Positions 1 through 5,702 of a DNA stretch of 22,574 bases are shown in pieces. Within the stretch, counting starts at the first letter, position 1; each line of letters begins with the position of its first letter. The DNA is taken from the IMG/VR virus record IMGVR_UViG_3300030116_000757, positions 6,876 to 29,449 of that record. The stretch is one strand, 5' to 3'. The DNA comes from a virus. Below the pieces are notes generated by a model that saw only the letters and a list, made by a program, of their open reading frames with translations, did not search any database and was not told the DNA's origin. The position numbers and the translations under genes were made by a program.

Positions 1-1
1 A

Positions 2-187
2 GGTGCAGTTAATTTTGAATGGATAACACCAAACTTAACAAGCAAACCACAGTGGGAGATCGTGAGCGAAGGAGATGCCTTTTCTCTAACGGAAAACTTT
101 ATGGCTCCTGGTTTAGACGCAGTAAGCATAATAAATCGAACACAAACAATAGAAACAACACAAACTTCTACAACCTTGTTTCAATAG
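2..187 (+). CDS. C-terminal end of an unrecognised protein (5' partial)
   Basis: An uninterrupted reading frame enters from the left edge and ends at TAG (185-187), giving 61 residues beginning GAVNFEWITPNLTSKPQWEI and ending in a Thr/Ser/Gln-rich tail. The composition (aromatics spaced along a beta-like chain, then a T/Q-rich end) looks like true coding sequence and not an overlapping shadow. It shares about 170 bases with the frame of the next gene, one frame apart, so part of one of the two frames may not be translated as drawn. No domain is recognised from this fragment. It lies on the plus strand, opposite to the structural operon, and probably belongs with the following secreted-type protein in a small rightward transcript. 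The partial status limits confidence. Confidence 0.6.
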   Translation, partial: GAVNFEWITPNLTSKPQWEIVSEGDAFSLTENFMAPGLDAVSIINRTQTIETTQTSTTLFQ

Positions 188-786
188 GACTTTTATTTGC
201 TAGTCCTGTTTATGCCGAGACAACTATAAGTAACCCCCAATCGAGTACTCAATCGACAATAGTTAACCAAGGATTTCAATCCATAAGCGGATCTTTCCCA
301 ACTCATAGATATAGCAACGGTATTCAATGCCAAACACCTACTCTTAGTTTCAATCCCTTCATAACAAAAGGAGAATACTACAACACTCCTAGAAGCACCA
401 TACAAAGAACAAATATTTATAACCAAGCAAAAGATAGCGAAACTGGTCAGCTTACAAACCCTGGTGAAATACTTTACATAGCAGAACAGGAAAGATTAGA
501 TCAGATAAACCATAATTTTTCATATGGAGCGACTATTAGTATTCAAGTTCCATTAGGAAAAAGATTTAATGATGAGTGCATAAAAGCAGCCCAAACTTAT
601 AGGAAATATCAGGAGTTTCTACTTGATGCAAAGCGTTTAGAGGTTAATCTTAATCGTGCGAAGCTATGTAGTACAATGTTGCAAAATGGAATAAAATTTG
701 TAGGTGAAGATGCAGTTTCTTGTCGCAATATTGTTTTAACTACGATTCCAAATCAAGTTATCCCACATACTCACAAATTAAAATAG
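19..786 (+). CDS. Secreted-type protein with signal peptide, function unknown
   Basis: A 255-residue frame. Residues about 50-66 form a hydrophobic signal-peptide core ending in an AxA-like site (SPVYA before ETT), preceded by a Lys/Arg/Asn-rich stretch, so the mature protein of about 190 residues should be exported or membrane-associated. The mature part has four cysteines (in NGIQCQT, DECIKAA, KLCSTM and VSCRN), a Gly-rich region, and an alpha-helical C-terminal third rich in Lys and Glu. The start is doubtful: ATG 19 and GTG 52 are the only ordinary in-frame starts before the signal core, and both lie inside the upstream gene that ends at 187, giving an unusually long n-region of 38-49 residues. 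No clear ribosome binding site precedes either. I do not recognise the family. The stop codon lies inside the first arm of a terminator-like hairpin, and the gene converges on the minus-strand operon. Confidence 0.7.
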   Translation: MDNTKLNKQTTVGDRERRRCLFSNGKLYGSWFRRSKHNKSNTNNRNNTNFYNLVSIGLLFASPVYAETTISNPQSSTQSTIVNQGFQSISGSFPTHRYSNGIQCQTPTLSFNPFITKGEYYNTPRSTIQRTNIYNQAKDSETGQLTNPGEILYIAEQERLDQINHNFSYGATISIQVPLGKRFNDECIKAAQTYRKYQEFLLDAKRLEVNLNRAKLCSTMLQNGIKFVGEDAVSCRNIVLTTIPNQVIPHTHKLK

Positions 787-812
787 ACAAGCTACGGGTA
801 TTTACTTGTCTA
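784..812 (-). terminator. Terminator-like hairpin at the convergent junction
   Basis: An uninterrupted 8-bp stem (TAGACAAG 784-791, CTTGTCTA 805-812) closes a 13-base loop. Read on the minus strand it is followed by TTTTAATTT, a fair U-rich tail, which would end the leftward structural transcript. On the plus strand the following bases are AAATAAG, so it would work poorly in that direction as an intrinsic terminator. The loop is large and the stem AT-containing, so strength is uncertain. Confidence 0.5.
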
Positions 813-816
813 AATA

Positions 817-894
817 AGCAACTGCCGAGAAAGTAACCACTACAAGTATTACTCAACCTCTTTTCATCTGGGTACCAAACCAGAGACAGGTGCT
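817..894 (-). ncRNA. Candidate structured RNA, three-way junction, copy A
   Basis: Outer stem: AGCA 817-820 with TGCT 891-894, one mismatch, then CTG 822-824 with CAG 887-889. Inside are two hairpins: AGTAA 832-836 with TTACT 849-853, and TCTGG 867-871 with CCAGA 880-884. Strand is uncertain because all pairs are Watson-Crick; minus is preferred because a U-tailed hairpin follows on that strand, which would place the element in the 3' end of the leftward transcript. I do not recognise a known riboswitch, ribozyme or tRNA core in it. Confidence 0.45.
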
Positions 895-898
895 AAAT

Positions 899-967
899 AA
901 GCAACTGGCGACTAGGCTTAAATCCTAACGTCTTCTCATTATGGAGCGACCCATAAGACAGATGCTT
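899..967 (-). ncRNA. Candidate structured RNA, three-way junction, copy B
   Basis: It has the same plan as copy A with different bases. Outer stem: AAGCA 899-903 with TGCTT 963-967, one A/A mismatch, then CTG 905-907 with CAG 959-961. Inner hairpins: TAGG 913-916 with CCTA 924-927, and TTATGG 939-944 with CCATAA 951-956. Both inner stems differ in sequence from copy A yet still pair, which is what selection on structure would leave. It begins 5 bases after the stop codon of the adjacent minus-strand gene on the transcript. Confidence 0.45.
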
Positions 968-971
968 AATA

Positions 972-1625
972 TCATTCTACATCTTTTTTCTTCTTTGTAA
1001 GCTTTTTTATAATATTTTTTACTAAGGGTTTAACAAGTTGAAGAATCGCAGGTGTAGTTGCTGCCACACTTGCTATTAAAGCTGTTGATACCACAACAGA
1101 AGACGTAGGTATATATTGGTCAACAAACGGTACTTCTTCCCAGATTGCATCACAGGAACCCTCCAATAGCCCACGCTCCCATTTTACCAAACGCTCAATG
1201 CGAAGCTCATTACGCCAATCCCCAGGTCTATATGGTGCGTTTTTAGGTGGGCAGGGTACTAACTCGATCTCTTCCTCCTCTTCTTTCTGTCCTAAATTAA
1301 TATTTACTCCACTTGCTTTTGGTTGAAAATTATATGTACCTTCTGTTTCTATAGTGTCTTGTGCATCATAAACAATAGGTCTAAATGTTTTAGCTTCTGG
1401 TTGTACTTTGATTGGTTGTGTGCCAGCGATTGCCTGACCATTGGGACAAGTGGCATAAGCCTTTCTGCCATGAAAAATTATAGTTGGGTTTTCTGATAGT
1501 TCTATGTCTCTATTAGTTAAATCACACGCAGGGTTTTCGCCTACCAATACAGTTTCAGGTACATATGGCGTTTCTGGTATATTTATTTTTGGTATTTTTA
1601 TCTCAGGTATTTTAATCGTAGGCAT
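972..1625 (-). CDS. Tail-anchored membrane protein, function unknown
   Basis: 217 residues. The N-terminus is a short-period Ile/Pro/Lys repeat (MPTIKIPEIKIPKINIPETP), followed by a domain with two cysteines (NPACDLT and ATCPNGQ), an acidic run (EEEEEIE) and a segment with two more Cys (VPCPPKN, EGSCDAIW). Residues about 174-200 are hydrophobic (SSVVVSTALIASVAATTPAI) and are followed by a lysine-rich tail, as in a C-terminal membrane anchor with the bulk of the protein on the other face. The start overlaps the previous stop as TAATG, implying translational coupling. It is the last gene of the leftward transcript before the repeat elements. No family is recognised. Placement next to two more small membrane proteins could fit a lysis or host-surface cassette, but nothing diagnostic (holin, endolysin or spanin lipobox) is visible. 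Confidence 0.8.
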   Translation of the reverse strand: MPTIKIPEIKIPKINIPETPYVPETVLVGENPACDLTNRDIELSENPTIIFHGRKAYATCPNGQAIAGTQPIKVQPEAKTFRPIVYDAQDTIETEGTYNFQPKASGVNINLGQKEEEEEIELVPCPPKNAPYRPGDWRNELRIERLVKWERGLLEGSCDAIWEEVPFVDQYIPTSSVVVSTALIASVAATTPAILQLVKPLVKNIIKKLTKKKKDVE

Positions 1626-2167
1626 TAACAGTCGTTGAAGTCAGAAGCCATATTACCTCCTATCTTACCGCCTTCTCTTCTTGCTGTGTTAGTTGCAAAG
1701 CCAGATAAGAACCAGCCAACGATAGGAACATTAGCTAATGAACTAGATAAACCTGATCCAGTAGCTACTGACGTTCCAATAAGCTGTCCTGTAGATTCTC
1801 CTTTTGCTCTTTCTTTTATGCAAGCTATTTGTTTTGCTGTAAGCTCACCATTATTGACAATAGTTACATCCTTTTCACCAGCTATCCTTTGAGTTTCTTT
1901 TGTGACATAAGACTTGCTTGCACCTAAGAACCCTGCTGGCTTTCTTGTATTTTCAATAGAAGCAATAATCTTTGGATCGTGCATCCTATGTCTTATTTTA
2001 TAGCTATCTTTATCAGCTTCAATTTCATATGTAGAGTATTTGCTTACAGGTAAATCAAAAATTGGTAGATTTGGCTTTTTACTTAAAAGGTTGATTGTAT
2101 AAAAGTTGGAGGCAACAAAGACAGTTCCAAGTCCTATAGATACTCCTTTAATGATATTGCTATTCAT
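1625..2167 (-). CDS. Small membrane-associated protein with Gly-rich C-terminus
   Basis: 180 residues. One N-terminal hydrophobic segment, about 8-28 (GVSIGLGTVFVASNFYTINLL), reads as a signal anchor. The central part is charged and soluble-looking, and residues about 125-175 are rich in Gly, Ser and Ala with a second hydrophobic stretch (LANVPIVGWFLSGFA), resembling glycine-zipper-type membrane-active regions. Cysteines occur only late (QIACIKE and the terminal DC). It starts 7 bases after the previous stop and couples to the next gene by TAATG at 1625. No family is recognised. Pore formation or envelope interaction is a guess from composition only. Confidence 0.75.
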   Translation of the reverse strand: MNSNIIKGVSIGLGTVFVASNFYTINLLSKKPNLPIFDLPVSKYSTYEIEADKDSYKIRHRMHDPKIIASIENTRKPAGFLGASKSYVTKETQRIAGEKDVTIVNNGELTAKQIACIKERAKGESTGQLIGTSVATGSGLSSSLANVPIVGWFLSGFATNTARREGGKIGGNMASDFNDC

Positions 2168-2173
2168 AAAAAC

Positions 2174-2506
2174 TTAGAGTTTAGGTACACCAGGTACTGT
2201 CCAGTTTTTATCAGGTACAGAGGTTCCTGTCATATCAGGTAAACCTTGATCTAATACTTTTGGCATCATTCCAGATACGTTAGCCATTATCTCCTTCATT
2301 ACCTGGGATTTGAAATTCTCACTAGTTACATACTTGTAACCGAAGTACGCTCCACCACTCATGGAGGCTACCATGATAAAAGAAACAATACTTAAAACAT
2401 TAGCGATCTTTTGGAACATGATTAAATTTGCGATACTTAAAGCACTTTCATTTACAAGTGTGCTTGTGTTACTACTAATTGTAGCTCTGTCACCTTTATA
2501 CGTCAC
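2174..2506 (-). CDS. Single-span membrane protein, function unknown
   Basis: 110 residues from a GTG start at 2506, with no good ribosome binding site. An alternative ATG at residue 29 (MFQKIANV) would give an 82-residue protein starting just before the membrane span and is equally reasonable. The only strong feature is a hydrophobic span at about residues 35-58 (LSIVSFIMVASMSGGAYFGY); the C-terminal half is polar, ending in a Pro-rich tail (WTVPGVPKL). Frame continuity upstream of the GTG gives no ordinary start. It is the first of three consecutive leftward membrane-type genes and probably acts with them. One span with a cytoplasmic or periplasmic tail could be holin-like or a spanin subunit, but there is no direct evidence. 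Confidence 0.7.
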   Translation of the reverse strand: MTYKGDRATISSNTSTLVNESALSIANLIMFQKIANVLSIVSFIMVASMSGGAYFGYKYVTSENFKSQVMKEIMANVSGMMPKVLDQGLPDMTGTSVPDKNWTVPGVPKL

Positions 2507-2541
2507 TATGAGTTTAATGACAAGGCAAATGACTACTGAAA

Positions 2542-2670
2542 CTAAGTAGCTTTTTTCCTACGATAAAACCTTGTCTTACAAGCATTAGAACAATATTTTC
2601 TTCTTTGCTCTGTTGTAGCAAACACTTTACCGCAGAATTTACACTGCTTTTGTATTATTTCGCAATAGAC
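2542..2670 (-). CDS. Zinc-finger extension reached by -1 frameshift (codons after the slip)
   Basis: 42 codons plus TAG in the -1 frame relative to the preceding coiled-coil gene. The translation contains CKFCGKVF ... YCSNACKTRFYRRKK, that is Cys-x2-Cys, about 14 residues, Cys-x3-Cys and a basic tail: a typical four-cysteine zinc-binding knuckle with nucleic-acid-binding flavour. Upstream in this frame there is a TAG near 2699-2697, and between it and the first Cys there is no ATG, GTG or TTG, so independent initiation looks unavailable. Joined to the coiled-coil part through the slippery site at 2670-2676 it gives a protein of about 94 residues (52 + 42). The alternative is a homopolymer sequencing error or a true inactivating frameshift. 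Confidence 0.65.
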   Translation of the reverse strand, partial: VYCEIIQKQCKFCGKVFATTEQRRKYCSNACKTRFYRRKKAT

Positions 2671-2825
2671 TTTTTTTCGGTTTCTGCCTCTGCCCTATCT
2701 TCAAGTTTAGCTTCTAATCTAATAATTTCGTCACGACAATTGTTAGCAACCTGTACAGCGTGTTCTTGATTATTTTTTAATTCTTGTATGCGTTGTTGTA
2801 GTTCTGCATCTGTTTTACGAGCCAT
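2655..2825 (-). CDS. Short coiled-coil protein, zero frame
   Basis: 56 residues starting MARKTDAELQQRIQELKNN and ending SIAK at TAA 2655-2657. Almost the whole chain is predicted alpha-helical, with heptad-like Leu/Ile spacing (LQQRIQEL, IIRLEAKL), so it should form a coiled coil. ATG at 2825 is the only reasonable start; no clear ribosome binding site precedes it. It is too short for standard gene callers and leaves the 2507-2869 gap otherwise unexplained. Near its end it carries the heptamer A AAA AAG, in register for -1 slippage into the zinc-finger frame; the zero-frame product would be the unshifted short form. Lying between the tail-fibre chaperone-like gene and the membrane cassette, it could be an accessory or regulatory protein; function unknown. 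Confidence 0.65.
   Translation of the reverse strand: MARKTDAELQQRIQELKNNQEHAVQVANNCRDEIIRLEAKLEDRAEAETEKKSIAK
2670..2690 (-). promoter_or_regulatory. Programmed -1 frameshift signal, A AAA AAG with SD-like GAGG
   Basis: On the minus strand the heptamer A AAA AAG (2676 to 2670) is in the X XXY YYZ register of the coiled-coil frame, the same heptamer as in E. coli dnaX. GAGG (2690 to 2687) lies exactly 10 bases upstream, where an internal Shine-Dalgarno-like element stimulates slippage in dnaX. Downstream, GCAG/CTGC could form only a weak stem. Confidence 0.55.
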
Positions 2826-2869
2826 AAGTAAATTGTATGTTTCTTATAGTGTAACAGCAGTTAATAATC

Positions 2870-3307
2870 TTAGCTAGGTTCTGTAGGCCAAGTAATATTA
2901 TATGGATCTGTTTGTGTTTGAGGAATTTGTCTAAGCTCATTTCTATAATTTTTCCAGGCATCTGACAAGGTAAGGTCACTACTAGCTCTCCAATCTGTTT
3001 CTTCTAATAAACTATTTCTTCTATTTCTAACTATTTTCCATTCTTGTGTTTTTAACGCAGCTTGCTCATCTGCTGTTGTAGATTCAACTTTTACATTATA
3101 AGCTTTACCATCTTGAACATAGGCATCTACTGTAGATAGCTTTTGTGTTGGTGCTGTAAAAGTAAGAGTTTCTATAAATTCAACAACATTATTAGCTGAC
3201 AAAAAATCTGCATTAATACCAGTAGAACTAAAACTTGTATTAGGAAATAACTGCTGGATCGTACCAGTGCTTTTTACAGTAGTACCGTCAATAATTGCGT
3301 ATTTCAT
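2870..3307 (-). CDS. Tail-fibre assembly chaperone-like protein
   Basis: 145 residues. The C-terminal half carries the signature of small phage tail assembly chaperones found beside fibre genes: RNSLLEETDWRASSDLTLSD followed by WKNYRNELRQIP and a terminal WP-x-EP (RNxLLxxTDW ... W..YR..LR.IP ... WPxxP). The N-terminal half resembles the beta-strand region of such proteins (MKYAIIDG, valine- and threonine-rich). In this family the protein assists folding or attachment of tail fibres; the domain match is made by eye. It is the last gene after the fibre cluster on the transcript, which fits. A possible own promoter lies just upstream. Confidence 0.7.
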   Translation of the reverse strand: MKYAIIDGTTVKSTGTIQQLFPNTSFSSTGINADFLSANNVVEFIETLTFTAPTQKLSTVDAYVQDGKAYNVKVESTTADEQAALKTQEWKIVRNRRNSLLEETDWRASSDLTLSDAWKNYRNELRQIPQTQTDPYNITWPTEPS

Positions 3308-3336
3308 AATTAAGTCATTAAATATATTCTTTTTCT

Positions 3337-3365
3337 ATTATATACAAACTTTAAATTATGATTAA
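3337..3365 (-). promoter_or_regulatory. Weak candidate sigma-70-type promoter
   Basis: A perfect TATAAT (3342 to 3337, minus strand) sits about 30 bases upstream of the ATG at 3307, in the only sizable gap (3308-3361) of this part of the operon. At 17 bases upstream the -35 position reads TTAATC, a poor match. In AT-rich DNA this may be chance. Confidence 0.2.
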
Positions 3366-4339
3366 GCATCACCACTAAATACAAATCCTACATGGTTAGT
3401 AAGGTTATTATCACCAGCTTTTGTACCGTTCCAAAAAACAAAATTGCATGAATTATCACCTGCATTTTGATTACCCATACCAAAAGCAGGATGTGTTGAC
3501 TGATTTACACCTTCTGCTCCATCGACATCAAACGGATCATAAGAACCTCCATCTCCTTCTGAGTAAGATGAATTAGTGCCTGTCGGTATTGCAAATCCAA
3601 AAATACCGTCATCTTTAGAAAATTCAGGTGGAGAATGAGTAGACCTATAACCAGTAGAATCAGCCTCTGAATTATTACTAAAGTTCCATCCAACTTTACC
3701 AGCAGTTGTATTGGAATAAATAGTTCCTGAAGGGTCTATTGCAATAGGGTAAATGTTTAAAAGATCACTTCCTTCATCTCCTGCTGGATAAAAAATATCT
3801 CTTACTTTTACAAGTCCAGTACCTGACCAAAGACTTTGCCTACCTTTGTTAGCTGTAGACGTACCCTGATGTTGAGTGCCACTTTCATTTACTGAGCCTA
3901 CGGAACCTCCAATAAATATCCATAATAAAATACCATCAAAATTAGTACCATCAAACTGTGCCATAGCCATCCATTTTTTACCGTCTATAACACTTAAACC
4001 TTCAGCACTACCACCATCCATATCCACAATAGTATTGCCTGTAGATACAATGTTTGCTGGATTTGAAGAACTGGAGTTTACATTTATACCAAGACCAGTG
4101 TGTGTACCTTTACCACCTGCAACTGTATTTATTGTTAAATCTTCTGCACAATTTTGATACCCAATTACTGCAAATACGTTAAAAGCAGAATTTTGTGCTT
4201 CGATTAAACTTTGTATAGATTGTAAATTTGATGGTGAAGGAACAGTTGCAGATCCTAAAGACGTAGCAAGTGATTTTATATCTCCAAAAATTGTAGCACC
4301 AGAATTACCAGCAGCAGCACGAAGTCTATGCGATCTCAC
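3362..4339 (-). CDS. Putative receptor-binding / adhesin protein, unrecognised fold
   Basis: 325 residues from GTG at 4339, overlapping the previous stop as GTGA, so probably made by translational coupling. It begins MRSHRLRAAAGNSG and is then rich in Gly, Ser, Asn and Asp, with aromatics concentrated in the last two thirds (LLWIFIGGSVG, WSGTG, VGWNFSNN, NFVFWNGTK) and ends HVGFVFSGDA. This suggests a single beta-rich globular head, typical of distal fibre proteins, without the collagen or repeat elements of its neighbours. Two cysteines (YQNCAED and NSCNFVF). No enzyme motif is seen. Because it directly follows a fibre with a conserved N-terminal module, it may be the receptor-binding tip, or a virion decoration, associated with that fibre. 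Family not recognised. Confidence 0.65.
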   Translation of the reverse strand: MRSHRLRAAAGNSGATIFGDIKSLATSLGSATVPSPSNLQSIQSLIEAQNSAFNVFAVIGYQNCAEDLTINTVAGGKGTHTGLGINVNSSSSNPANIVSTGNTIVDMDGGSAEGLSVIDGKKWMAMAQFDGTNFDGILLWIFIGGSVGSVNESGTQHQGTSTANKGRQSLWSGTGLVKVRDIFYPAGDEGSDLLNIYPIAIDPSGTIYSNTTAGKVGWNFSNNSEADSTGYRSTHSPPEFSKDDGIFGFAIPTGTNSSYSEGDGGSYDPFDVDGAEGVNQSTHPAFGMGNQNAGDNSCNFVFWNGTKAGDNNLTNHVGFVFSGDA

Positions 4340-4902
4340 GAAAGATCTCCTACTGTTGCACCATATAATTGACTTCCTACTTTAAATAATTCTATTGCTG
4401 TAGCATTAGCACCGCCAAGTGTAGGTGCAGAACCACCACTCCACTTCATTGTAGGCCACGTCAAAGTATAGTTGGAACTACTTGCAGTTACTATGAGAAG
4501 CATTGATTGACCAGTAGTTAAACTATCAGTTGCAGTTCTATTTGCTCCTAAAGTCCATGTTTGAACCATTCCATTATCAGGATCTAAAGCAACAGAAGAA
4601 GCGTCAGTAATAGCAAATATATTTTCATTTATTGCATCTTCAAAGACAACAGAACCTGTAAACGTACCACCTGCTAATGGCATTTTTGTTGCATCTGTCT
4701 GTGCTGGTAAAGAAGTTAAAGCTGAACCATCTCCGCTAAATGATGTTGCAGTACATGCTCCTGTAATAGATATGCCAGTTGCACTTGTGACTAATTTTTG
4801 GTTTCCAGAGTGTTTTAGTGCAACACTAGAGTCTGAGGCAATAGATACTGCATTATTAGAGTTAGATATATGTTGTATTTCTTCTACTTTTATTGTTGAC
4901 AT
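4336..4902 (-). CDS. Tail fibre protein, paralogue with shared N-terminal module
   Basis: 188 residues. Residues 1-66 (MSTIKVEEIQHISNSNNAVS ... ATSFSGDGSALTSLP) align well with the start of the next fibre upstream (MSKLKVDDIQ ... ATTFSGSGASLTSLP), marking a shared virion-attachment or shaft module. Residues 75-90 contain PLAGGTFTGSVVF, a motif common in phage fibre repeats. The last ~80 residues form a small beta-rich domain (LTTGQSMLLIVTASSSNYTL ... WPTMKWSG), of a type often found in fibre-end domains with unknown ligand. It ends in a GTGA overlap with the following adhesin-like gene, so the two are probably produced at linked levels. Confidence 0.75.
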   Translation of the reverse strand: MSTIKVEEIQHISNSNNAVSIASDSSVALKHSGNQKLVTSATGISITGACTATSFSGDGSALTSLPAQTDATKMPLAGGTFTGSVVFEDAINENIFAITDASSVALDPDNGMVQTWTLGANRTATDSLTTGQSMLLIVTASSSNYTLTWPTMKWSGGSAPTLGGANATAIELFKVGSQLYGATVGDLS

Positions 4903-4958
4903 AATAATTTACTGCTTTTACTTGATTTTACTATTAATTTTATAATTTGTCCTCTTGA

Positions 4959-5675
4959 CTATGTTGCAACAATTCTAAATCCACCAAAATAAGTCTGTGC
5001 AAGTTCTGTAGGTTGTGTTGAACCTTCATTATGATAAACTTTTAAACGCACAGTGTCATTTACAGCTAGACTTAACATTATTGATGTATTCATTCCATAA
5101 ATTCCATTACTTTCAGTGGATTGGGCTCTTATTTCATCATAAATAGCAGGTGTATCATTATTTTTACTTATACCAACACGAACTAAATCATCAGATTGTA
5201 TATCATCAATACCTACAGCACCAAAAACATAATAAATACCAGCTTGTCCAGTTTGCACTGTGTAGATACCAGTAATTCCGTTCCAGCCACTACCATTACC
5301 AGTTGGATCAATTTCATATTGATTTAAGTAGGTAATTGTTGTCCAGGTTGCGTTAGGAATATCATAATTACCACTTTGATTTGCATACCAACATGGAGGT
5401 GCTGGACTGCTACCACCACTGATATTTGTTAAGTTTGAACCATCAATAGCTGGTAATGTACCTGTCAGGTTTGCTGCTGGTAAAGAAGTTAAACTTGCAC
5501 CAGACCCTGAAAAAGTTGTTGCTGTACACGTTCCACTGACGGTTACCCCTGTCGCTGTCGTAGTTAATTTAGCGGATGCACTGTGTTTTAGAGAAACAGA
5601 AGAATCAGACGCAAGTGATATTCCATCACTATCACTTTGCCTAGATTGTATATCATCTACTTTTAGTTTTGACAT
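4959..5675 (-). CDS. Tail fibre protein with C1q/TNF-like C-terminal head
   Basis: 238 residues. The N-terminal ~70 residues repeat the module of its paralogue (MSKLKVDDIQ, ASDSSVSLKHS, TATGVTVSGTCTATTFSG). A short linker follows (NLTGTLPAIDGSNLTNISGG), also present near the end of the 838-residue fibre. From about residue 95 to the end the pattern is that of a C1q-like jelly roll: GIYTVQTGQAGIYYVFGAVG, then VRVGISKNN, SIMLSLAVNDTVRLKVYHN and a final FGGFRIVAT. Such heads are trimeric beta sandwiches and usually bind receptors. This would be a second receptor-binding tip; the domain call rests on pattern recognition. No ribosome binding site is evident. Confidence 0.75.
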   Translation of the reverse strand: MSKLKVDDIQSRQSDSDGISLASDSSVSLKHSASAKLTTTATGVTVSGTCTATTFSGSGASLTSLPAANLTGTLPAIDGSNLTNISGGSSPAPPCWYANQSGNYDIPNATWTTITYLNQYEIDPTGNGSGWNGITGIYTVQTGQAGIYYVFGAVGIDDIQSDDLVRVGISKNNDTPAIYDEIRAQSTESNGIYGMNTSIMLSLAVNDTVRLKVYHNEGSTQPTELAQTYFGGFRIVAT

Positions 5676-5702
5676 AATACTTAAATGTACATTGTTATAA
5701 GT

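Larger units (their letters stand above)
810..970. repeat. Two tandem imperfect repeats, period about 83 bases
   Basis: CTAAATAAGCAACTG occurs exactly at 810-824 and again at 893-907; after one mismatch both continue CGA. The ends of the units also match (GACAGGTGCTAAATA at 885-899 against GACAGATGCTTAATA at 957-971). The middle of the units has diverged in sequence but keeps paired arms at equivalent places. The repeats fill the whole non-coding gap between the convergent genes; there is no plausible open frame in it. Confidence 0.75.

Noticed and set aside
887-907. Simple hairpin CAGgTGCT...AGCAaCTG between the two repeat copies
   Set aside because: It pairs well but uses only the middle arms; the three-way-junction model pairs all four outer arms and explains both copies. 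Kept as an alternative fold, not as a separate feature.
810-970. Hammerhead, hairpin or other known ribozyme, or tRNA
   Set aside because: No CUGANGA plus GAAA core, no hairpin-ribozyme loop pair common to both copies, and no T-arm GTTCRA motif or acceptor/anticodon layout on either strand.
2361-2549. Plus-strand 62-residue hydrophobic open frame
   Set aside because: Antisense to the membrane span of the 2174-2506 gene; the complement of hydrophobic codons often looks hydrophobic. No independent support.
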